Below are positions 47,511 through 59,107 of a stretch of 64,000 nt of DNA, one piece after another. Source of the stretch: Siphonodentalium dalli (taxonomy: Eukaryota; Mollusca; Scaphopoda; Gadilida; Siphonodentaliidae); NCBI GenBank assembly GCA_032622095.1, contig CP136064.1, positions 192,477,948-192,541,947 of the forward strand. The letters are read 5' to 3'. The notes under the pieces are model-generated. The model did not search any database, was not told the DNA's origin, and saw only the letters and a list, made by a program, of their open reading frames with translations. The translations under genes were made by a program, and so were the position numbers. How positions within the stretch are numbered: the first letter of the stretch is position 1; every line of letters starts with the position of its first letter.

Positions 47511-49627
47511 AACAGTTCCACTGTTTATCCCTTGTTGGGGTGGTGATGAATATTATTTTTAATAATTTTATTCCCTCCTGCGTCTATTTTTCTATCAAAA
47601 TGTTTGAAAAACAGGCTATAATATTGGTGTGGCCGTAAACGAGAAATGTCTTGGATATCTATAGTCCCATTTATTCTTGACACAGTAATTGACAATAAAC
47701 TTACATTGATTCCAAATGCTATAGAATTATCCATATTTATGGTACTAGCAATCAGTTCAATTATTATCATTTTTTTACCAGAAATTTATGGCAAGTACAT
47801 GTATACACATAATCAGTTTTCTTGGTTACATAAGCACTGACTTAAAATGTTCAATAAAACTGGTGAAGCAGTGTTCAAATGAAACACTTCACAGATTCAA
47901 GATAAAAGCCTCCAAAGAAGCCCACTTATAATGTAGCATGATTATTGCACAAAGAAAAAAAATATATAATTGCTAGACAAATTTCCTGTTCATGTAAATG
48001 CAAATATGGTCTGACTGAACCCAGACTAGTGAACAGCTTGCTACGGTAGGTTAAAACATTCTGATATCCTTCGCATTAGAACCACTATACAAGAGTTTCC
48101 CCACAGTATGAACCCATGTTTCGCAATAAAAATTCCATGCGATTATGATCTGAACCTGCTGGGAACGTCAGCCATTAATTAGCGGTGGGATATCTGATTT
48201 AAAATACCAATAGGTTTTGTCTGAGATAGCAATACACAATTTCCAGCAATTTTGGCCAACTTGGGAGGGGGTACTGTACTTCAAATCTATGCTGAGCAAT
48301 TTTCTTTGGCAAAGGCCCCCCATCAAGCGTTTTTTATTTAATTTTCGACAGAAATGGTAGGTGTAAACATTAACAAATGTCTGTACATTGGCTTGTTCGT
48401 ACAATTTGTCATAGAGTTGTGCCCCTTGGTTTGCACAGACAAAAAGCCCAATTAAAATTAAAATTTACCATTTCAACCCAAAAGCAGACAATGACTGAGC
48501 GAATGTCAGTAAATAAGCTTCTTCTACCCGATAGAGCTGTGAAGTATTTGAAATAGAAAAAAAAATGATGTTACGCATCCCAATTTTTCACTTTTTTTTG
48601 GTGAACTTCCAGTTCTAATTAAACCATTAAAACAGTAGTGTAAAATTTAACAAACACCCCTCCCCCACCAAGGTAATTATTCTTCCCCTACACCCGTGGA
48701 ATCGTGTACTGCTACATGAAGTGGGGCATTGTGAATTTTGATTTTACCACTACTATTCAGTTTGAAATAATTATATTTTGCATGCAATTGCATTACTTAT
48801 AAACCTATGTTTCAAATCATCTGCATTTGCTTATAAAAATGTATGTCATTTATTTCAGATTCACTACACAACACAAACTCTGTATAATTTTACTGTTTAT
48901 TGTGGTTTGACTGTTTGAACGTGAATAATATAGAGTTAGACTTACTCCACCCCACTGGGTAAATCTAATGATGAAACAGAACATTTCTAATGTAATTCAC
49001 CCTCTGGGGACCTCAGGTTTTAAGCATCTTTAGGCAGTGTCGTATTACAATTAAGAAATAAATACATGATGATCTAGGTGTGTATGGTTAAGTTGTACCA
49101 CAACGAAACTGTTTGTAGGACGACGAAATTGATATATAGTACTAAATGTGTTTGCATACATTCTGTACATGAGCAGGAAATTTGCCTAGATGAAGCAGAA
49201 ATCTATAATGCCCTGTATTGCTGTGAATTGTGGCTACCGCGGGGTACCGACGCACATCTGCAGAAGGTTCTGTTTGTTTTTCAAAGGGTGTCTGGTTTCC
49301 TGAAAAGAGAAAAAAATTCATATCAACTAAGCAGCCTACAACCAACATAGATATAATCAATCAGAAAAGTATTAGAAATAAACCAGGATATCAGCCAAGA
49401 TGGAATAACATCAGAAAAAAAATAATACCTGGCTGTTGGTTGCTTTATCAGCTGAAAAATTGGGTATTATTTTATGACTAACACAATATCCTCTAGAATA
49501 CTGATAAGATAAGTGTGATAATGTTCATGATAAAGATAAAATAGTACCAAACTAAAACACACAGATAGTCACCTAGACATTTGATTTTGGGTGATTTCTG
49601 GCAAAAGAAACATTTGAGAGCCTTTTA
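47511..49627. other. No gene; trace of A family
   Basis: Only an A-family scrap (TTCACCCTCTGGGGACCTCA near 48998) is recognisable. Overlapping open frames near 49080-49480 show no domain. Confidence 0.45.
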
Positions 49628-49712
49628 ACATGTTGACTGCCAACTCCCATTCAATTACATGCAAAAATTACGAGATAACTCGTAGTCGGCAGTCAACTTG
49701 TGAACCTGATTT
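49628..49712. repeat. Small TTAA-type MITE (ACATGTTGACTGCC)
   Basis: TTTTAACATGTTGACTGCCA at the left and GGCAGTCAACTTGTGAA at the right are inverted; CTCCCATTCAATTACATGC and TACGAGATAACTCGTAG lie between. Related traces at 3955 and 18955. Confidence 0.65.
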
Positions 49713-52003
49713 TACAAAAACTCATCATGAGAGTCAAACACCTTTGCTATTAGTATAATTGGAAAGTTATTGAATAATTTATGACTCCTTCACCGACTAC
49801 TTGGAAATTGTCTTTCTTATATATGCTATTAAGGGAACGCAGTCAACATTTTGAGAATCCTTTGGTAGAAAGACATATCCTCTTTTGTAATCAGTTTAAG
49901 ATATGGTTCCCTTCATAATAGGCTAATGAGGCAATATACAGTAATTGTGCTTGAAAACAGTGTTGGTAGGGTGAGTATGCTCCAAAAATTAAATTGTTAT
50001 TCAACTGCAAACACTATTATGTTAGTATAGAATTGTAAACATCTGATTTGAGTAGACCCAGAGTGAAGTAGAGAAGACAGGATAGTCAATAATAAAAATA
50101 TATAAAGAAATCTGCATTCATAAGTTACTGGCCATCAGTTTATGGCATGAGGGCGATGGTATATGTGAGCTATGAGACTTGTGAGTTTTCCCTCCGCAAT
50201 CACAAGAGTGCCATGTAATGTCTGCTAGTAATACACAAGTGCAGTTTATTACACATACTAATATGAATAATGTCGATCTGATGTTATCAAAGATTTTGTA
50301 TTATATTCTTGTTTTGTTGGGTATAAAGATTATTTTATATGAAAGTTCCAGGCTGCAGATTGGAAGGAAGAAAAACTTAAAAGTGCAAACATAACAGGGT
50401 GAGTTAATATCTTGACAAATATAAAGCCATAGAAAAGAAATACCTAGATTATCATCACCACCTCCCATGATATTTTGGCCATCCTTAGATATATTTATTA
50501 TTATTACGTACTTATGATGCTCACACACCCATTTTCAAATATAGATTTGCCAATTTAAATTGACTTAGCAAATGTCAGTGATGTCTGTGCGATGCTAAAA
50601 TCGGTTTTAAACCCTTTTAAATGGCCACACATATTACAAATACACAGAGATTCACCGAGAGATTGGGAATATACTATCAAACATAACATTACTATAGTTT
50701 TGTACGAATCCGTTTCACCTTTCTTTATGTTAAACATGTTTACAAACAACAAAAAGACAATAAAATTATAATTAATGTTTATTTACAGCTATTACACTTT
50801 ACTGACACATACATGTATTATTAGCATGATGTATGCATGTGTATAAGGAGGGACTTTACATAAAATCCAATGATAATCCAGGTATTTATTTTTGATAGCC
50901 TAAAAGTTGTGCTAAATAAGAAACAAATAGTAGTTACCTGTCTACAGAATTAGCCTTTATAATAGAAAAGGAACAATAAACAGACAAAAAAAGTTGGGCA
51001 AAGAATTGAGCCAAAACATTGAAGAACCTACGATCCTAAAAAAGAAAACAAATATAAAGATTGCAAAATGCTAAATTTATCATTCGACATTTCAGATATT
51101 TTCCTGCAAGGTCTCATCGTCAGTTAACTGGAAACAACATGCACATGCATACAATGTTATGTAAGATGTTTTTTTTACGATGATTTAGGAGGTTAGGCCA
51201 TGATTAATTAAATTTATTTTTAGCATCATTGAAACAGAGAATTAAATGTGAAAAGCAAGGATTATTCAATATTAACTATTCCATAGCTTCCTGTAGTACA
51301 AGTCTTGTTTACATACATTTTAAACAAATGAAGCATGAATTAAGGGACCCCGAGACTGAGAGTAATTGTTTCTATCTGAATTTTCACTGGTGACATGCCA
51401 ATGGAATTGTGCGTTGTGCCAATTAATAATCAAATGCTTTCTTATTTTCTGCCAAGAAGGTAAATGCAGCGATCGATGCTAAACTTAAAATTAATTAACC
51501 ATGACCTTAAAGACATATCAACAGTTACCATGAGAGGACTCGTAAAATTGTACACAGCACAGAGGTCTTCATTCTACACATAGCAATCTACTTTGTAGTT
51601 TAAGTTCCTGCGAGTGCTATTTTTGATACAAATTCAAGATAATGTCCAGTATATATATGAGTATAGCACTTTAATCCTGTTTCAGCTTGAGAAGAGTTCC
51701 TTAAAATGCTTCTTTTTTCATAAACAATTGAATAAAATGTTCCCATGAAACAATAACAGTACTAGTAGATAAAGACCATGGTGCACAAATCGAGCCTCTG
51801 TTTCAATGCCTTATAGATGGCATGATTGATTGAGTAAAAGATTTCTTGAGATTTGAAGAAAGAAAATCAGAGTTAAATAATAAGACTTACTGAACATTGC
51901 TCTAGCTCTGAAATAATAGATCAGGAATTCTTGAAGAGAAATAGAATATGCTGACAGTTGTTATAACATGTACGGCATTTAAAGTCAAGAGTGGCTTTCC
52001 CAT
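49713..52003. other. No recognisable feature
   Basis: No gene, RNA gene or recurrent repeat identified. Confidence 0.5.
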
Positions 52004-52007
52004 TTAA

Positions 52008-52260
52008 CACTTTAATGACGGGAGCTGCACTGGTGCAGCATTAAAGATCCTGTGACAGTTCATTATCTTATATATGTGAGTCTCCCATAAGGAGCCTCAA
52101 ATCTATAAAAGAATGCACTGGCTTACAATGTCAAGGTAAATATTGTTAGGCCAATGTATTCTCTTTTATATGCGAGGCTCCCTATGGGAGAATCACAAAA
52201 ACAAGAGAATGCATTGGCACAGGGTTTTGCAACATTTCAGGAAGCTCCAGTATGGAAGGG
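52008..52260. mobile_element. D-family two-hairpin MITE with TTAA on both sides
   Basis: TTAA at 52004-52007 and 52261-52264. Hairpins partly decayed. Spacer CAATGTCAAGGTAAATATTG. Confidence 0.78.
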
Positions 52261-52264
52261 TTAA

Positions 52265-53136
52265 ACATGACTTTAAATGAATTTATAACAAAAATTAATA
52301 ATTTACCAAGCCCACCAGCCAGTTAAATGTTTTTATCTTTTGCTCCGGAGATTTGCATGGAAATCCCCATTGAAAATTAGTCACATGACCTGCCACTTAA
52401 ACAAATTTCTCTTGTGCACTCTTGATTGCATAATCATAGGACATGGAGCAATGATAGTACAGAGCGGACAATTCTCAAAATATAAATATCTATTTAGTGT
52501 ATAGTTAATATTCAAGAGTTACATGCTGAATTTATGGACTCTTAATAATTAATAACGCATCCAATATACCTGTCATTAGTGACCTTATGTGGAGTATATA
52601 TATATCTTTGTAAGCATATCTAATCCTCAAACATATGGAATATGTAAACAGAAATGAATAGCCAAGAAAGCCAGAACACCATTCAAATAAATAGAAGAAC
52701 ATGATACTGAAAAGAACAAAAGCTGAATATATAATTGAAGGAAAGTAAATAATGCCATGCAAAGCAGTGTGCAGTCAATTTCCCTGTTTCTCAGGCCATA
52801 ACATTTTGTAAAGCATGCACTTGCATGATATACTTCATGTGATTCATTTTGTCAAAAATTGCCTAATCACGTAAATGACAGATGTACTTTTTCTGAAATA
52901 GCAATCATAATCAGTCATGTGATAAATAAATTTAATACATAATTACCAAGTAATAATTTGGAAATCTGAACTGGAAAACCGGTCTGTTCGAACTCAAATA
53001 TGCATTGATTGTATGAAAAAAATACAGTGCTCAGTTATTATTTAACGATCAAACCCCCCACAGAGATTGAATGCAAATAAAAAGGATGCACACGCCAGGT
53101 GTCTGGACCATGCACGCGGGCCTGGGAAAAGGGAAA
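52265..53136. other. 3' flank of the long exon, no feature seen
   Basis: AT-rich sequence downstream of the candidate polyadenylation signal; nothing recognisable. Confidence 0.45.
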
Positions 53137-53142
53137 TTTATT
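53137..53142 (-). terminator. Candidate polyadenylation signal for the long exon
   Basis: AATAAA on the minus strand lies about 485 bases downstream of the stop at 53625. It is the nearest perfect hexamer. Weaker ATTAAA-type hexamers occur nearer the stop, around 53395 and 53465. Confidence 0.4.
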
Positions 53143-53624
53143 TGTGCGTGGCCTTAAAGATGTATGCAGAGTATCATGGTAATTTTAAAATATAGAATTT
53201 ACTATCAAATTTTCCATATAGTTTTTGATGATTGGAAGGAAACTGACAACTAATTCGATTAAATTAACGTGTTTGGTATTTTTAAGACAACTTTTTGTGT
53301 CAAATTCAGGCTGCAACCAAGCAACTGGTAATGTAAAATGTGGTATTATCAATATATGTTGTTGTAACTGAAAGTCTGAAACACTGAATACATCTTTAAT
53401 ACATATAAAGCACTATTCAAATACTATAAAATTTATCACGCCACAAATGTGAAACTATTTGTATTTAATCCAATATCAATAACAAAATGTAGGATTCTGT
53501 GAAATCTCAAACTTGCAAAAAACATTTCTCCCCAAAATTAGTGCATGGGAAAAAATATTCATAAATGAAAATAAACACAAATCTCAGCTGCAAATCTGTA
53601 GTATAAATTTATAGAAACTTCCAG

Positions 53625-56129
53625 TCAGACTGCTTCTGCATTTGGAGTTTGGAAAATATCAAACAGCACTTTCCTTGGTGTACTCCCTGGAGTGTCTGAG
53701 AACTGGGGATGAATCTTGCCATTCCTTGTAATCATTCGCTGCACTATAGAAAGCTTCTCACTCCTCTCATTACTCATCTTGTTGAAGTGACGAACAATCG
53801 ACTTCACTTTCTTTGCTGGTGTTAAAATTGGTGTCAGAAGAATGTTCCGCAAACGTTTTATGTCACTCTTAATGTCTGGCTTTGCACCATTTTTTAATGT
53901 CATTTTATCCTTGGCACTATTTATACTATTTCCATTGTCATTAATATGAGAAATCACATCAGGAAGAATTGATTTTGCATTTGGCGTGTTAGTGTAGATT
54001 AGGCTCTCTGGAGTTTCATTTCTGATTTGAAAATGCCTGATGATTTCAGGAGTTGGCTCACTCTCCATGTCTTTAGAATTTTCAGTTTCCTCACTATTGA
54101 TCAGGTCCTGAATTTGTTTCACAACTTCTCCAGCCATCTTCGATTGATCCGATGCCTGTTCAAGATTGCTCTTCTTCATATCATCTATATAATTCTTATT
54201 TGCAATATGAACTACTTTGGATATCTTAGAGTCTGAAGTTGAGCTCTTGTTCTTCATTAATTGTGATTCTGAGTCATTTTTTCGACGAATCAGTACTCTT
54301 GACTTCTTGAATCCTGGAACACTCTTTTTTGTTGACACATTGCTCTTCAAAGATGAACTAGATGCGATGCTGCTTTTGAATGCAGATCTCCCAAACACGT
54401 CCTTCAGTGGCGGCTGATGTAATTTTGATGAACGAACATTCTCTAATCCCTCTACATGACCTTGTACTTTCATTTGTTTTGTTATGGTGGATACTGGAAG
54501 TTTCCCAGTATTAGGAGTTCCCAATGAACTATTTTGAGATTTCAACGAATTTGAGACTGATTTTTTCAGAATGTAGTCACTCTTCTTGGTTATATTGGGA
54601 ACATGCTTCCCATTATTACCTCCTGTGGAATTTGCAGATGATTTTGATAGTGTTTCTGCAACATTATTTGTAGTGAGTGGAGACGACATTGAACTTGCAG
54701 ATCTGGACGAGCCTTTTCTGGGCAAAGTGGGCAGTTTAGTGATTGAAGCCGAATTAAATGGCATCTCTTTAGCCCTGTTTTCACTTGAATTTTCAGCTTT
54801 TGATCGTGCCTTTGAGAGTACATGCGTTGTGGAGTTTGTAATAGACTTTACTGGAGTCTTTGAAGCCATGCTTGAACTTTGTGATATAAAACATTTTGAT
54901 GGCATCCTGGTGGATGCTGTGGCAGATGACTTTATTGGTGTCTTTGAAGTCTTGTTTGAAGTTAGTGATATCAAACTTCTAGCTTTTGATGGCATCTTTG
55001 TGGATGTTGCAGATGATGTGCCATTTGCAGCAGAATTTAATGGTGTCTTTGAAACCTTATTTGAAGTTAGTGAAGACAAACTTCTAGCTTTTGATGGAGT
55101 TTTTGTTGCCAGTGAGGTCAATGTGGTGTTTGAAGATGACTTTAATGGTATTATGTGAGCCTTATTTGCACTTAGTAATGACGATGAACTTGCAGACTTT
55201 AATGGCGTTTTCTCAGCTTGTGAAGTCACTGCAGCAATCATTAAAGGTGTATTGACCTTGTTTGCAATGTGTGATGATTTTGTTGCAGAAGATTTTGATG
55301 GAGTTTTCATGGACAATAATGTATTTGTGGTGCTCGCAGCAAGTTTTGATGGTGTTTTTGAGGCCGTATATGTAGTCTGCAATGAATCATTCTCAGTAGT
55401 TTTTGATGGCATTTCTGAAGCAATATTTGAATCAAGACATGGTGTTGATCGAACTTGCCTTAAAACTGTTGATCCCTTGTATTGATGCCCTCTTGGTGTA
55501 TTTGTAAGAATATTTTTCATTCTCGAAGAAGGCCTATCTGAGGGCCTATTGGCTTGTGCGGTGACTGTTGATGATATGCTCTTGGTGGAAGAAGGTGCTT
55601 TTTCAGCCACTGACAGCTTGTTTCGTGTACTAGTTTGTTTGCAGACTATTGACGATGAACATTTCGATGGTGAATGTTTAAGTTCACAGAATCGTGAATT
55701 GGAGTGCAATGGATGTCTTGCATCCAACATGGACACATTGGAAATTGAACTTTTCATTGAATCATTATTACTCCCAGCTGGTTTTGTCGCAGGCTGGTTT
55801 TGACTGATGGTTGCAGATCTATCCTGAAAAAGACTCTTCCTTACTGGATCATTGACAACTGATCCATGTGATGAAGAAACAATTATACTACAGCTAGTCA
55901 TATTAAGAACAACTGGAGTGCGACCCATGCATGAATTTCTTCTAATACTACGTCCAACATTTCTGCAAGAAATGGGTGTGGATTTATATGATATTGACTT
56001 TTTATATGAAATACCAGATGTTGTGACACGTACATTTCCACCCTTTGAAGGCTGCTTCTGTACAAATGCTGTCTGTCGACTGAGATTCTTTGACTTTTTC
56101 GGCGTGAAACCAACGCTGAATGAGAGAGC
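53625..56129 (-). CDS. Long S/T/K-rich exon (834 residues) with TP-x-K array; probable NuMA tail exon or separate mitotic-type gene
   Basis: One open frame runs from a phase-0 acceptor (TTTTGTTTTGTTTCAATAG, ending 56130) to a stop at 53625. It opens ALSFSVGFTPKKSKNLS, resembling vertebrate NuMA AFSILNTPKKLGNS, where the threonine is the CDK1 site T2055. The rest is low-complexity, rich in Ser, Thr, Lys and Asn. The central third repeats blocks such as TPSKARSLSSLTSNK followed by KTPLKS or KTPIKS. At least nine T-P-x-K motifs are visible (TPKK, TPSK, TPLK, TPIK, TPVK, TPAK, TPRK). The C-terminus has RNILLTPILTPAKKVK and STPRKVLFDIFQTPNAEAV. No globular domain, signal peptide or membrane segment is seen. 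The phase allows splicing from the NuMA donor at 61457 or 60740. Against this, a separate frame and a transposon lie between, so an independent gene with an unseen 5' exon remains possible. No function is asserted beyond a likely intrinsically disordered, CDK-regulated, basic tail. Confidence 0.6.
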   Translation of the reverse strand, partial: ALSFSVGFTPKKSKNLSRQTAFVQKQPSKGGNVRVTTSGISYKKSISYKSTPISCRNVGRSIRRNSCMGRTPVVLNMTSCSIIVSSSHGSVVNDPVRKSLFQDRSATISQNQPATKPAGSNNDSMKSSISNVSMLDARHPLHSNSRFCELKHSPSKCSSSIVCKQTSTRNKLSVAEKAPSSTKSISSTVTAQANRPSDRPSSRMKNILTNTPRGHQYKGSTVLRQVRSTPCLDSNIASEMPSKTTENDSLQTTYTASKTPSKLAASTTNTLLSMKTPSKSSATKSSHIANKVNTPLMIAAVTSQAEKTPLKSASSSSLLSANKAHIIPLKSSSNTTLTSLATKTPSKARSLSSLTSNKVSKTPLNSAANGTSSATSTKMPSKARSLISLTSNKTSKTPIKSSATASTRMPSKCFISQSSSMASKTPVKSITNSTTHVLSKARSKAENSSENRAKEMPFNSASITKLPTLPRKGSSRSASSMSSPLTTNNVAETLSKSSANSTGGNNGKHVPNITKKSDYILKKSVSNSLKSQNSSLGTPNTGKLPVSTITKQMKVQGHVEGLENVRSSKLHQPPLKDVFGRSAFKSSIASSSSLKSNVSTKKSVPGFKKSRVLIRRKNDSESQLMKNKSSTSDSKISKVVHIANKNYIDDMKKSNLEQASDQSKMAGEVVKQIQDLINSEETENSKDMESEPTPEIIRHFQIRNETPESLIYTNTPNAKSILPDVISHINDNGNSINSAKDKMTLKNGAKPDIKSDIKRLRNILLTPILTPAKKVKSIVRHFNKMSNERSEKLSIVQRMITRNGKIHPQFSDTPGSTPRKVLFDIFQTPNAEAV

Positions 56130-56440
56130 CTATTGAAACAAAACAAAACAGCATGTCAGCACAGAAATCTTATTAGAAAATATTAACTGATGCAGAAGTA
56201 TAGAGGATCTTCAATGAGTTATTCTGCGATATCAGAAGTTTCTGGATGAGTTTCATAACATTGCCCGAGTTCAGGTATAAATCAAATGAGTTTAAAAATT
56301 CCTGTTATCCCTGGTTATCCTAACATAAAGTAGAAGACCTATTTATTATAATCACGATAGATTATCTAAGAAATTGCTGATTAAACACATCCCCCACTGT
56401 GACATTATAAAAGTTCTTACTGAGTGTATTTGAGCAAAAA

Positions 56441-57030
56441 AGCTGTAGCCGTAGCCGGCTAGGCATGCGCAGTAGAAAGCTACAGAAAGCTGTAGCCGGT
56501 CACAGCTGGCGGTCACTAACTATTGTACCGCTACTCCGAACTTGGAATGTGGCTGATGTATAATATTAAACCGGCATAATGTTGGCATTATGTTGCTATA
56601 TCAATTCACCAATGGTCTCGCTCACTGCAGCAAGCACATTTGAAGCAATTAACACTCGTACTAAGTCCATGCCTCCATAAATCTGATATTTAAAAGAGTA
56701 TATGATATGTGATTATATCTCGTTCTCTAAATCGGCATATGCAAACAAGATATAATTAATATATATATTTTTACGAAATAAGTTTAATTATTAACCAAAC
56801 AATAAATATATCATAGATATAAAATATCTAGTTTGATGCCAACAAAATGGGAATGACAATTATGTGTCCCCAGGGAGCAGTATTAAAATAATATCTCCCC
56901 GATAAGAAATTCTCCAATCAGAGTCGGAGTACAATGTTTAGTGAGAGTCGCCATTTATTTCCCTGCCCGCTGTAGCTTTCTACTGCGCATGTCTTATAAG
57001 CCACAGCCGGCCACGGCTACAGCTATTTTA
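56441..57030. repeat. Palindromic element with AGCTGTAGCCG termini
   Basis: Left end AGCTGTAGCCGTAGCCGG and right end CCGGCCACGGCTACAGCT are inverted copies. Inner segments also pair: CATGCGCAGTAGAAAGCTAC near 56463 with its complement near 56972, and TCACTAA...TTGTAC near 56512 with its complement near 56930. It is a MITE or foldback-type element in the interval between the two NuMA 3' exons. Confidence 0.6.
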
Positions 57031-57865
57031 ACAATATTGATGAGTGACTGAATCAATCTGTTTCTGGTTTAATTCTCATTCATGTTTAATGTCAGTGTGA
57101 GGAAGTGAGTCATGGTATTGTTGATTATGAAATATATTAACTGTTAGGCCAAAACAAAACAAAAAATTAATTTTCAGGCATCGCCGCATCGAAAAAAATG
57201 ACCCGTGCTGGACCATTTTATTTAGATTTTAGATTTCAAATTTTCACCGTAGTTGTAAACTGGTAACATGAAAATAGGAAACAGTTATCTTTCAAATATC
57301 AAATAGGAGCTAAATAAAACAGTGTATGTGTGGGTATTCAACAAAAAAACCATAGGAAAAGATAACTATCAGGCATTGTCACCACAGGCTGTATAAACCC
57401 CCAAGTTCATTGGTCTAATGTGTTGAAATATTTTGATAAAAGCAGAAAATTGGATATTGACCTTTGGACAGAAAGCAAGTAACCCTGCAAGATATGAGTT
57501 TTCACCCCTTGCTATGCTATTGCGATAGAAGGTATATGCAAACCGGAGCACATTACAGTTTGAACAGCGGTGTATATAGCCATGTTTAGGCCACACAAAA
57601 CAAATATTGTGTTTCTCAAGTATTTAAAAAAAAAACACAGCAGGCAGGCCATTTTTTATTTTTATGGGCTGAATTTTACCGGCAGGCAGGTATTTTATGC
57701 CGGATTTTTACCGGTATGTATAAAAATGATGGGCAGGTATGCTTTTATGATTAAAGATTGACTTAATACAAGGTTTTGCTGTTCGTAACATGGTGTGTAA
57801 TATATATTTCCCTTGTTTGTTTATGATCATGATCTGTTTTCATATGTTGTTGGAAAATAAAGCTG

Positions 57866-57888
57866 TTTATTTTATATATAACTTTATT
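57866..57888 (-). terminator. Two AATAAA polyadenylation hexamers after the TGA-interrupted frame
   Basis: On the minus strand AATAAA occurs at 57883-57888 and again at 57866-57871, within 45 bases of the final TAA at 57909. The compact spacing supports a real transcript end. Confidence 0.5.
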
Positions 57889-57908
57889 AAATATCTTGCA
57901 CTTTTATA

Positions 57909-58547
57909 TTAGACCACATGACCCACACCACTTTCTGAACATGGAATCGCCAATTTGGTTGTTCCAACTTCCAATACAGCAACAAGTTGTCCAGAATATT
58001 CTAACACTTTTGATAGTTCAAGCATCAGCAGTTTGTGTTTACTTTTTCTGGGATCATTATATCCAAGAAAAATTTGAAGTCCGTCCGGAATGTGACAACA
58101 TATCTCAGTTGGTTTATTAACATGAGGGTCCAGATACCAAAGCATGTTGCACACAATTCCTGCCCATATTGTCCACTGTATGTGGGCAAAATCCAATCTG
58201 TTTAGCTGCAAGGAAATTGATGAATTGTTGTATCATTTCGTCATTGCTGTTGTTGTTTTGTTTTCGTTTGCTTTGAAATTGGGTAAAACAGTTTTATTGT
58301 TGGAGTCCATGAGAGCAGACAATGCAGTTTTCCCTCCGTTTTCCACAGACACTTCTGGTGCGGCATGCCATCCTCCCAATGTACTGCGGAAATAGCGGCC
58401 GAAAATATCTGCAACATGGACCGAATTTAGATTCTGACAAACGAACTGAAAGTCCTGTGAATCCTGCAGCTTTCCAACAGAAATGCCACTAATACACACA
58501 TAACAATCAGCAATACTAGTCTCAGGGTGGTTCTCTATGAACCCCAT
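57909..58547 (-). CDS. Unrecognised 213-codon reading frame interrupted by one in-frame TGA
   Basis: On the minus strand an ATG at 58547 (MGFIENHPETSIADCYVCIS...) opens 104 codons to a TGA at 58233-58235. The same frame then continues without further stops (YNNSSISLQLNRLDFAHIQW... to ...SESGVGHVV) to TAA at 57909. Both halves look protein-like, with mixed hydrophobic and charged residues, Trp and Cys. AATAAA hexamers at 57883-57888 and 57866-57871 follow the last stop closely. The 200 bases upstream are CpG-richer than their surroundings, like a promoter, and two short upstream ATG frames precede the ATG. The TGA could lie in a short unrecognised intron (a TTTCCTTGCAG acceptor-like sequence sits just after it, but no good donor), be a nonsense mutation in a pseudogene, or be recoded; the last is least likely given the short 3' end. 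I do not recognise the family. Confidence 0.45.
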
Positions 58548-58559
58548 TGTGCGTCGGAA

Positions 58560-58800
58560 ATGTTGTCAGACGAATTAACTTCCATAATTGTCCACGGACA
58601 AGCAAATTTAAGTCCCATTCTGACACATACATATCAGCGCCATGCTGCTTTTTGTTTACCTCGTGTTCGCTGGCGCGTTATGGGTGAACTTCATTGGCAA
58701 TTCAGAGCACGCAAGGAACGCTTTCATTTTAGAATTACCGCCCTTGCATTGCTGGCGGAGATGACTTGATCTTATTGTGTTGTATTGTTTTCAGGTATCG
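58560..58800 (-). promoter_or_regulatory. Putative promoter and 5' leader of the TGA-interrupted frame
   Basis: This segment is noticeably richer in CpG (for example GCGCGTTATGGG and GGAAATG flanked by CGs) than the AT-rich flanks, and lies immediately upstream of the minus-strand ATG at 58547. On the minus strand it contains GCATGGCGCTG, similar to a YY1-type start site, and two short upstream open frames. No TATA box stands out. Confidence 0.3.
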
Positions 58801-59107
58801 ACATCGCCAACATTTTGGGCGGCAGCCTCTTTTTATATTCTTATTTGTTGTAAGCTATAAAAAGTAGCCAGCGGGGGGTATTTTGCGGATGCAGCCATAC
58901 TTGAGAAACATATTATTTGTTTTGTGTGGCCTTATAATGGTTATTTAAAGTTTTATTAACTATCATACATTTCGGTACATATGCAGTCTAATTGTCAGCG
59001 GAATAAGTGAATCATTACTTTCTATGATAGCTTGGAAGATCACTTTATCTTTTCGTTTCGACTGTATTAAGTGTATTTACGTTCCGTATTTATATATGAA
59101 TCAGATA

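Noticed and set aside
49078-49481. Overlapping frames on both strands near 49.1-49.5 kb
   Set aside because: No domain, no splice-site pattern and no agreement between strands.
54586-55158. 190-codon plus-strand frame antisense to the long exon
   Set aside because: It is the mirror of the repetitive S/T/K-rich coding frame (rich in Asp, Phe, Val and Ala as expected); shadow frame.
58233-58235. TGA as a selenocysteine codon
   Set aside because: The 3' end is very short before AATAAA and no SECIS-like fold is evident. Kept only as a listed alternative.
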